From: Panicum virgatum
Taxonomy: Eukaryota; Streptophyta; Magnoliopsida; Poales; Poaceae
Reading direction: 5' to 3'
NCBI RefSeq assembly: GCF_016808335.1
Contig: NC_053145.1
Location: 23,765,534-23,829,533 of the forward strand
Length of the DNA stretch: 64,000 nt
The notes beneath the pieces are model-generated. The model was not told the DNA's origin and did no database searches. It saw nothing but the letters and a program-made list of their open reading frames with translations. A program made the position numbers and the translations under genes. Of the stretch, positions 10,339 through 18,889 are shown piece after piece (position 1 is the first letter of the stretch; each line of letters begins with the position of its first letter).

Positions 10339-11971
10339 AACATTATGTCACCGCTAAATGCATAATCTTGTCTTCTCTTAGTGACAATGTGTTCAATCGT
10401 GTTTATTCTTATAAAAATGCTAAAGAGTTATGGAAGACTATCATTGAGAACCATGAGGGCACGGAGTATGTTGTCAACGAAGGATATCATGTTCTCATTG
10501 ATAAGCTTAATAGCTTTAAGCAACATGATGATGAGAATGCCGAATCAATGTACTCACGCTTGAACACTCTTGTGAATGAGATTAATTCCTTAGGTGTGAA
10601 GCAAATTGAATACTTGGAACTCATTCGCAAGATCCTTCACTCACTCCGAAGGCCGGACTATGATTTGGTGACCACAATTCTATATGAGAAAGAGCTCAAT
10701 ACGATGACACCAAATCAAGTCCTCAACAAGGTGATTGCCCATGAGCTACGCAATGACATCAAGACAAAGGCACTATCTTCTTCACCAACGTATAGCGCAC
10801 TTGTATGCAAACAAATCAAGAAGCTGAAGAAGATGGCCATCAAAGGTAGCTCAAGTGATGAGGAAGAAGAGGATACAAGAAGCTCCTCAAATGATGAAAA
10901 AAACCAATGAACCCCAACCTCTACAAGCAAGTGAAGAAGATGAACAAATGCTTGAAGGAAATTAATTCAATGGGGTATATGGTCTTCCTCAAAGATGGGC
11001 CTCACCATCAACTCATGAAGGTTGAGAAGAAGTTCAAGAAGAACAAACAAAAGGAGAAGAAGCCCAAGCATGAATCATATGCCGTATTTGGTGAATGGGT
11101 AAGCGGTGGTGAAGAATCAAGTGCAAGTTCAAGTGATGAATCAAACAAGAAATTCACCACCCGTATGGGATCATCATCCAACACTTGATTTATGGCCAAA
11201 GATATGGATAGCGATGTAAGTGATGATGACTCCGACTCTCCTTCAATTGATGAACTTCTTGACTTAGTTCATGAGCACCAGAAAGTCATTAAGAAGTAAT
11301 CAAAAGAAATTAAAAACCTCAATGCTCTAAATGATCTAAATGCTTCTCTTGCTACAAATTTTGAAGATTTGATGTGCAAATTCAAATTGCTTAGCAAGGA
11401 GCATAAAGAGCTCAAATTAAAATTTGAGAGCATTAATGATACTAATGACTCTTTGGAAATGAAGCAAACTATCCCTTGTGCAATTCCAATCTTTAGGGTA
11501 GATGCTTCAACTTCTTGCATTGATTTAATTGATGAATCTTGCTCTAACCTTTGTAATGAGAAATGCTATGAGAATGTTGTTGTAAAATCATGTAATGATC
11601 TCATTGCCAAGGAGAATGATGAGCTCAAGCAAGAAGTAGAAAGGCTCATGAAGGACTTGTATAGATTGAAGGGCAAAAGCATAGAGAACAATGTCCAACC
11701 TTCTCAAGATAACCGTGAAGACATGGTGAAGAAGCTTGAGAAGGGGTCCACCGTGACTTGCTCAAAGTGCCACAAAGAAGGCCACAAGTCCAACAAGTGT
11801 CCTCAACCAAGGAAGAAGCTTCCGGATGAGAAGAACAAGAATAAGCTCACAATCAAGAGTTCTCTCATCTACAGCAAGCCCAACCGGAGAAACAAAAGTA
11901 ATAGCACCTCCTATGTGATCAAAAAGAAAACCAATGGCAAGGTGATTGCTCACAAGGTTGGGAAGAATTAA
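10339..11971 (+). pseudogene. Copia gag (UBN2-like, zinc knuckle), broken
   Basis: The conceptual protein starts mid-domain with a UBN2-like gag segment (VYSYKNAKELWKTI, MYSRLNTLVNEINSLG, LHSLRRPDYDLV). It continues with an acidic Ser-rich linker and a coiled-coil stretch (about 11270-11700). It ends with one CX2CX4HX4C zinc knuckle at 11759-11800 and a basic tail; TAA is at 11969-11971. Damage: a frameshift in the A-run near 10893, a TGA at 11186-11188 and a TAA at about 11297-11299. The N-terminus is replaced by LTR sequence: a frame starting at 10257 in U3 reads through the junction without a stop. Gag normally forms the cytoplasmic virus-like particle; this copy cannot make a full-length one. 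The zinc-knuckle part is still open for 200 codons from 11369. Confidence 0.85.
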
Positions 11972-13452
11972 AGGAGTTGGAACCACTCCATTTGGGTGCC
12001 CAAGGACATCATCACCAACTTGAAGGGGACTCAAATGGTGTGGGTTCCAAAGGAGACTTAAAGCCAAGAACGGCTTCGGGGGATTTGGAGGCTTAGCTTA
12101 CAAATTGAAGTGAAGGTTCAAGCCAAAACAAAGCTAACCTCACAACTTAGACATTTGTTGCCCAAAGTCCCCCATATTAAGGTAATGGTAGCTAGATTTC
12201 AATTCAAGCATCATGTTGCTCCATTGCTCTTGTTAGGATGTTTGCATTTTTGCATCTCCTAGTGTTATATATGGTGGGTTGCTTGTGTCATGATTCTAAC
12301 CCATGAGCAACCTATATGATTTGATAAGTGTGTAGAAAGCTACACAAGGTTACCCTTCATGGTACATAGACTTCATAAGATATGTATTTCATTTGTGTAC
12401 CATGAACACAAGCTATAGGGTAAACTTCCCAATCGTGTCAAAATCAATGTGCATACATTTGCTTGGTGATTCAAATACAAATACACATATTTAGGGTGAG
12501 TTCACTCTATGGCTTGTGATTTTGAGACTAATATATTTGCAAGTTTATCTTTTGTAGTCTCACGTGGAGTTATCACTCTAAGAGAATGTTTCTCACGATC
12601 AATGTGAACAAACAACTCTATAAGAGTGATTAGATAAATTATGCTTTCATGCATATTGAGCCATGCTCTATTGAATTTAAATACTCATATCTAAGTTCAT
12701 AGGCTATGTGCTCATACATTTGCTTAACCTTGGTGTACCAAGTGCTCATCTTCTAAAGACTTCAATTGTTGCAAGTCACTTTCAAATTGGTACATGCAAG
12801 GTAAACAAAGGACCCCCGGATGTATGCAAGGTTCTAAATTCATTCAATTGGTATCTTTGTCAATTTCTTATCATTTTTTAGAGCTACTTCCGTGCATGAT
12901 ATGATCTAAGCTTTCTAGTTACAACATCTAGTTGTGCACTTGATTTTCACATTATCATTTTGTGCACATACTTATGGAAAGCTTAGCTCATGTCATGCTA
13001 GTTTCGTGATTTTGTGATCCACCGTAGTAAAATTTTGAATTGGTATCTTCATTGATATCATACAATTGGATCATAAGTCATGGAACTAACTGCCTAGGCT
13101 ACTAACCTTCTCTTGAGCTATATTGTTTTGCAAGACCTTTTTAGGTGCAAGACTTTTTAGGCGATTTGATTCCAAAGAGGGAGAAATGTGGATCAAAGCA
13201 AGGTGTTTTCTCAAGGAGGAGAAGTATATCCCAAAGGGGGAGAAATACCTAAGTGAATCAAGTCAACTTATGAGGAAGGAGTAGCAAGATAGGGGGAGGA
13301 TCAAAGGGGAAATCATGGTTTTAGGGGGAGGCCAAACTGTCATTAGATGGTGGTAAACATCCAAGCGAGTGTAAGTGGTTAAATTTGTCAATTCTTGCAA
13401 ATTATATGTTTGCTTTGATTGTGTTGTCATCAATCACCAAAAAGGGGGAGAT
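11972..13452 (+). other. Non-coding internal region of the Copia element
   Basis: No pol domain is seen in any frame. The first 90 nt still translate into a gag-like tail with WVPKD and VWVPK motifs before a stop. The remainder is AT-rich. Its last 260 nt contain several GGGGGAG runs (for example 13198, 13238, 13293, 13325) and end in the polypurine tract AAAAAGGGGGAGAT. Confidence 0.7.
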
Positions 13453-14934
13453 TGTAACGAACATGGCACCATTTATGCAATTTCGAGTGATTTTGGTGAT
13501 CGAATGACAACGCAATCAATGGGACTAATGCTTTTGTTAAGTGAACATTTCTAGATCCCAGGGATGAAGTAAAAAGGCCATACAAAGTAAAACACGTAGA
13601 AAGAACTCAAAGAAACGCTGAATTGGATAAGTTCTACTGAAATCAGTAGCACCGGAAGAACAGATGCCTATAGCATCGGTGCATCCGATGGTTGTCGAAA
13701 GATCCGACGCCTTGGCATTGGTGCAAGTCTGAGCACCAAATGAAGATCAAGCGAAGACCAAGTCAAGTTAGCTAGGTCACCGATTGAACCGACGCCGTCA
13801 AGATAGGCATCGATGCATTCAATGTACGATGTTTCAGAGACGATGTCAAGCGCGCAGGAGCCACGCCTTCAGAACCGGTTGAACCGGTGGTGCATCGGAG
13901 CATAGCACCGGTGTAATGACGTCAGCAGAAGAGAAAGAGGTCCAACGGCTAGTTGAGTGCTGTGAGTGACCGGTTTAACCGACACACAGTCATTGGTTAA
14001 ACTGATGGTGTTGCAGACTGTGCGTCAGAAGCTCAACGGCTACTTCAGGTCCGAGAGTGATCGGATGAACCGACGCCACCCCATGCAGAGGCATCGGTTC
14101 ATCCGATGGTATGCTGTTTTATGCTGACCATTGGAGCAACGGCTACAAGACTTGGTGGGCTATATATACGCCTCACCCCGGCCATTTGAAGCTTGCTGGA
14201 GTTGCTGGACATTCCACACACACCCAAGAACACCTCCAAGCCATCCAAGAGCATAAAGATCAAATCCTTAGTCCTTAGCACAAGCTTTGTGAGTGTTTGT
14301 GCTAAGTTAGCTCTTGAGTGAGTGATCAAGCAAGGTTTAGATCCTTGTGTTGTGGTTCTAGAGTGAACCAAACTTGTATATCAGTGCGCCGGTCTCCTTG
14401 GAGCATTGGTGGCTCGTCGGCACGTCAACGACCCTCCGGCTTGGTGTGGAGCGGCGTCGATAACTTTGTGCGGGGGACGGAGACCCTTCCTTCGTGGGTA
14501 ATCTCCCTTAGTGAAGATCAGGATCAAGGTGACCGTGATTGTGTTCACGGAAGAGACTTGATTGCCAGAAGCGATACTCTTTGTGAGTGCTTCAACAACG
14601 TGTACGTAGGGGCGGCTTTGTGGCAATCCGAACCACGGGACAAATCCTCGTGTCGAGAGTTCGCTTCCTCTCATCCCTCCCTTTAAGCTTCCGTATTTCA
14701 TATTGCAACTTGTGTGCCTTTACTTTCTTAGTGTAGTATCTTGCTAGGATTGGCTATAGATTGCAAAACTCTTTTGGGATGAGGGTTTCACACTAAGGTA
14801 AACCGTAGTTGCACATCTAGATAGGTTGATTTAGTTTAAGTTTTGTGCAAACTAGTTGGAGCCATAGGTTAAGGTTTTTAGAGTGCCTAATTCACCCCCT
14901 CCCCCTCTTAGGCTAGAGCACCTGATCGCTTTCA
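13453..14934 (+). repeat. Complete 3' LTR of the Copia element (1,482 bp)
   Basis: It begins TGTAACG after the polypurine tract and ends TTTCA just before the TTGGT duplication. U3 carries about seven copies of a CGGTT/AACCG dyad-like motif (about 13676-14110), a TATA box (CTATATATACGCC, about 14160) and a predicted start near 14190. The downstream half (R/U5) contains only short frames with no recognised product. Confidence 0.88.
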
Positions 14935-14939
14935 TTGGT

Positions 14940-15402
14940 ATATTTGAGCGTCATGAAAGAATCCACAAGCGCACGTATACCGCTGTAGCTTTCACCCAGG
15001 AGTATTCCGGAGTATCGTATCCATTGAGAAACGTGAGTACACTATATATGATTCAGATTTATCCAAGGACACTACACCAGTAGGATCAATGATAGAGAGG
15101 ATTTCTCTGGTTAAAAAACTTGAGATAGGAAAAGCCTAGCCTAACTGTTTACCTTGGGCTATCAGCTTCGACTGGATAAACCAGAAGTTTTGATAATAAA
15201 GGTACTATCGTGCACCTGAACGTGCAATATTACGATGGCACAAAACAGGGCGGTCATCACCTGCAGGCTACCTCTACAAACCATGGGATGCTACAAAGTC
15301 TAATCTAGGCACCACGCCTACACTATCATTTACTAACTCTAATCTCAGCCAAGAACATCAATCTTTGTTAGGAGTCTTAGACTAAAGCTATCATTAACTC
15401 AA
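14940..15402 (-). mobile_element. Partial second copy of Gypsy LTR A
   Basis: The block is clearly homologous and co-oriented with about 16160-16640 of the LTR at 16076-17401. Shared landmarks are ATACCGCTGTAGCTTTCACC, ATCCAAGGACAC, GTAGGATCAATG, GGCTACCTCTACAAACCATG and CCTACACTATCATTTACTAA. Its left edge is cut by the Copia insertion and its right edge joins leader sequence of element B. It is probably the 3' LTR of the same minus-strand Gypsy element, or another family member. Confidence 0.7.
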
Positions 15403-15630
15403 TTTCCGTCGGGTCTGGAAGCATCAGCTGTTCCGGTGGGTTGATCGTCGAGTTTCATCTCTGGTTTCTTGGGAGCGATTAGGTGGCCAGAGAAGACGCC
15501 CGATCCATCGGCTGTACAAGCCCAAGAACCAAAGACGAAAGTTGTGCCTTCATGCACAGTGTTGGCATCGCTTGATTCAGCCATCGAATTTGCTGGTGAA
15601 CTCGCCGAAACCCCTACCTGGTGCACCAAC
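15403..15630 (-). mobile_element. Leader of Gypsy element B with primer-binding site
   Basis: On the minus strand, immediately after the LTR end CATCGACA (15631), comes GTTGGTGCACCAGGTAGGGG. This is the primer-site and leader form seen in Tat-type grass Gypsy elements. A short open frame follows (MAESSDANTVHEGTTF, from about 15581) and breaks off at the junction with the LTR A fragment near 15403. No gag or pol domain is present. Confidence 0.5.
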
Positions 15631-16049
15631 TGTCGATGTTTAGCCGCCAAGCCTGCTCAGGGATACCCTTAGCAGTAGGATTGTAGGCAAGGGACCGACT
15701 AGCTCTGGAACTCGATGGTGCAAGGAACACAAAGATTTAGACAGGTTCAGGCCATGAGGTGTGTAATATCCTACGTCCTGTGTGGTTGCTTGTATTGCCT
15801 TAGGTGTTGTTATGTTTCGAGCGGGTCCCTGCCCGCGCTTATATACTCCGGAGGACAGGGTTACATGAAAAGTCCTAGCCGAGTACTGTTGGAGTCCTAG
15901 TACAACCTAGTCGGGCAGTTTCCTTGTACTTCAGCTAGTTCTACGCCTATTCGGGTAGTTACAAAAGAGTTAAGGTACATCTCCATGCACTATCTCTTAC
16001 TCTAGAACATTCTATGCCTATAAGCAGTCCCGCTGTCCCGGGCCTGACA
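15631..16049 (-). repeat. LTR of Gypsy element B (419 bp)
   Basis: Read on the minus strand it starts TGTCAGGCCCGGGACAGCGG at 16049 and ends CATCGACA at 15631. A TATA motif (GTATATAAGCGCGGG) lies mid-way. The 5 bp outside its start are CTCCC (16050-16054), which fall inside the primer-binding site of element A, so B inserted into A. The matching duplication on the other side is lost with B's truncated body. Confidence 0.72.
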
Positions 16050-16050
16050 C

Positions 16051-17401
16051 TCCCCGGCAACGGCGCCAAAAAGCTTGTTGTTGTTTCCTAACGTCGCTAC
16101 TAGATTAACCAGCAACAGGGCCAGAAAACTGCCTGGGTATACTAAACCTCACGAAAGAATTCGCGAGCGTACGGATACCGCTGTAGCTTTCACCTCAAAG
16201 TATTTCAAGGGTTATCGAATCTAATGGAACATGAGTACAATATCTAAGGTTCAGGCTCATCCAAGGACACAGCACCGGTAGGATCAATGGGTAGAGAGGA
16301 CTATTCAGAATCATGGTAAGATCAGACTAAGAATCAGCTATAAACGTCGGGCACCAGCTTCGCCTGGTCAAACCAGAAGTTCCGACATAGGCTTCTATCA
16401 TGCAACCGTACCGAAAATGGAGGATTACGATGGCACTAAACAGGTTTGTCACCACCTGTAGGCTACCTCTACAAACCATGGGAGGCACAACAATTTAATG
16501 GTAAAGTCTAGCCCAGGCACCATGCCTACACTATCATTTACTAACTCTAGTCTCGGCCAAGAACATCCGTCTCTATCGGGAGTCTTAGACTAGAGATAAC
16601 TACTATAATATTAGTAGGCACTCAATTTAGTAAACAGCATGAAACTACTAACTAAACTTGAATTATAAATTATGAAACTGAAATAGTTATGAATACTTAC
16701 ATACTGAGAACTTACAGATCGATAAGCATTCGTCGAGGTACAAGCGCAGAAGTGTTGACAGTCCCAGCACTTCCAACAACTTCTCCTCACTCTCTTCCTA
16801 TTTCTCCTGACCTCCTAGGCTGCCTAAGCTCCTAGGAAGGACTCCCAAGTTCCAAATGAAGGATGAGATGAGAGGTGTGAGATGTGTGTGTCCTATTCTA
16901 GCCCCCCCCCCTCATATTTATAGGGTCATCTCGGCCGAGTTGCAACAGGTGAAGCACCCCCAAACTGACTTAAGGAAGCTCTCTGGAAGTTGCTGGACAA
17001 AGCTGGAGGTCGGTGGTGGGGCCCACCAGTCGGTCGACCACCCTGGTCGGCTGACCAATGGGTCCCACCCCTGGCCACCGCCTTTGGCCAAGAAGCTTCC
17101 TAGTGGGTCCCCTTGGCATTGCCACGTGCCTGAGCTTCTAACCCGTTGGATTTCTTGCTCTGGTGGGCCCTTTGATCCATGTGACGACACGTGTCGTTGT
17201 CTGATTTGCTAAAAAGTTGAACCTTGGATCATGACCTGCCATCCAGCTCCAAATTAAGCTCAAATTCACCTGCATATATTCTCAAACCAGCACTTGTGGA
17301 ATTTGTTAATAAATAATCCTAAACTACCATATATTCTGCTTTTATGCATGGTTTTTATGCCGGAGTTGACGGTCAAAGCAGGTCGAATTAGACCGTCAAC
17401 A
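16051..17401 (-). mobile_element. LTR A plus tRNA-Asp-type primer-binding site (Gypsy, Athila-like)
   Basis: On the minus strand the LTR runs from TGTTGACGGTCTAATTCGAC (17401) to CAACAACA (16076), about 1,326 bp. A few bases later comes TGGCGCCGTTGCCGGGGA (16068-16051), the complement of a tRNA-Asp 3' end, a primer site known from Athila-type elements. Near its start the LTR has an internal inverted pair: GTTGACGGTC / GACCGTCAAC (17355-17400). The element body that should follow to the left is missing and replaced by element B. A C-run of 9 lies at about 16902-16910. Confidence 0.75.
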
Positions 17402-17566
17402 ACTACCATGTCCATGCCCTCCCAAATTCTGCACAATAGCTTCCAAGATCTGATTTTGTGCTTGTCGACTCTCCTCCGACCTCCTAAGGATATCCAAAAG
17501 GGTTGGATCCATAGGAGGAGGGGGCAAGTTGTTATCACCACCGGCACCACTATTTTGAGCCATCCT
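17402..17566 (-). pseudogene. Start of a Gypsy gag, cut by LTR A
   Basis: The minus-strand frame begins MAQNSGAGGDNNLPPPP at about 17562. It continues with an amphipathic segment (LLDILRRSEESRQAQNQILE), like the first residues of grass Ty3/Gypsy gag proteins. It runs directly into the start of LTR A at 17401, so gag was interrupted by that insertion. Only about 55 residues remain. Confidence 0.6.
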
Positions 17567-18051
17567 GCCGCCAACCATAAGTGAGATTAGCGACTGGGAG
17601 AAAAGAAAATTGATATAATATAATTGCACAAAGAAAGTTGCACAACCATGTAGGATATCAACCACAAATGTGTGAGAATAAAAATTGGCATCATAGATAG
17701 GATAGATCAAAGAATGATTGAACCAGAGAACTTTTGGACAGCAACTAGAAAAATTATTCATATAGACTTGCCCATGGTAAAGTATCTAGTAATCCATATA
17801 GTACCATAAAAATGCATGCATGAATGATGATAATGATGACATGTCGTAGCCATACACACAAATAACATGGCACACATCTAAGATAACAGAGGTCCACGTA
17901 GATAATATTAGTACAATACATAGGCAACCTAGCTAATTAGTATCTCACACGGTCTCACCAATTAACTATTCAATTACATAAAATAGGCGGTACATTACAG
18001 CAAGTCACCTAGCTCGAGGAGTCTCATAACCGATAGGATAACATAAATAAT

Positions 18052-18876
18052 TTAGAAGGGACCATAGGGACCTCTCGCGAAGTACAGAGGGAAATCATCA
18101 AAGAGGTGATATTGAGGGGAACGGGTGTCTTCGGGGTTCTCCGGATAAGTGAGAGCCGCATGTTCACCACCATAAATAATCTCCCTAGTCAAGGTTGTAA
18201 GGACAAAGCGGCGGACGTGCAACACATTGGACATACGAGCTAACCCCTCAACATGTTGAGGAAGGTATATGCCTTGGACTAGTGGAAAGAAAAGCCAAAG
18301 GTGCCACCTCATGTGGAGTGTAGTCATTGGGTCCACACAACACACCTTGGGGCACTTGGCCCATACGAACATACGGATGTTATAGCTCATTAAAATGGTG
18401 TCTTGTCTCCCTTAACTCAACTCGGATGCAACGGAGACTTCGGTCTTGTGCCGCCACCAACTCGGGCATACGTCTTTCATACAAGGAGGCATATCCCCCA
18501 CAGCCATCTCAAATACATTCACACCTTGCAGCGGTCCTTGAATTGGAAAATGAGCGAATGGGTGATGCTCCAACTCAATTACTTCTTGGCGGATGATTGC
18601 CATGGCCTTGTATGCCACTTCTTGAATTGCCATTTCAATTGAGGTTCCATGAGCGGAAATGTTGTGAGCTTCCATGACCCCTTCAACAAAGCGCCTTGGG
18701 ATGAACACGGTGGCAACGTAGTCCACCATGCCCGGCCCAAGTCCCATCGCAAAGACCAAATACTCCGGCCTTCGTGAGAAGTTGCCTCTCCATAGCATCT
18801 CGGCAAGGAGGGGAGGAAAGCCTTCCGCCTCCTCGGCCCGAGTCACCATGACCAAATGGCTCAAGCTCCCATTCAT
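18052..18876 (-). pseudogene. Retroelement-associated ORF of unknown function, one in-frame stop
   Basis: A single minus-strand frame of 275 codons runs from ATG 18876 to the stop at 18052, interrupted once by TAA at 18412-18414. It lies about 500 nt upstream of the gag start at 17562 on the same strand, so it is probably an extra ORF of the same Gypsy element. The middle reads VDYVATVFIPRRFVEGVMEA and MAIQEVAYKAMAIIRQEV, a strand-strand-helix pattern. The C-terminal half contains WAKCPKVCCVDPMTTLHMRW, HLWLFFPLVQGIYLPQHVEG and FDDFPLYFARGPYG. I recognise it as a recurrent grass retroelement ORF but know no function. A dsRNA-binding-like fold for the N-terminal half is only an inference from the pattern. 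Confidence 0.55.
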
Positions 18877-18889
18877 CTATCATGAGCAA

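Larger units (their letters stand above)
9600..14934 (+). mobile_element. Gag-only Copia-type LTR retrotransposon with TTGGT target duplication
   Basis: The element starts with TGTAACGAACATGG at 9600 and ends with TTTCA at 14934. It is flanked by the 5-bp duplication TTGGT (9595-9599 and 14935-14939). The polypurine tract AAAGGGGGAGAT lies immediately before the 3' LTR (13453). The 5' LTR keeps only its first 739 bp. It is joined at about 10338 directly to mid-gag sequence, so the remainder of the LTR, the primer-binding site, the leader and the start of gag are lost. Gag ends at 11971, and no protease, integrase, reverse transcriptase or RNase H follows. The 1.5 kb from 11972 to 13452 is non-coding. 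The UBN2-like gag with a C-terminal zinc knuckle points to the Copia superfamily; the lineage (possibly SIRE/Maximus-like) is inferred. It can only move, if at all, with proteins supplied in trans. Confidence 0.9.

Noticed and set aside
16051..16068. tRNA-Asp gene
   Set aside because: Only the 3' end sequence is present, directly next to an LTR end. It is a primer-binding site; no tRNA body is found.
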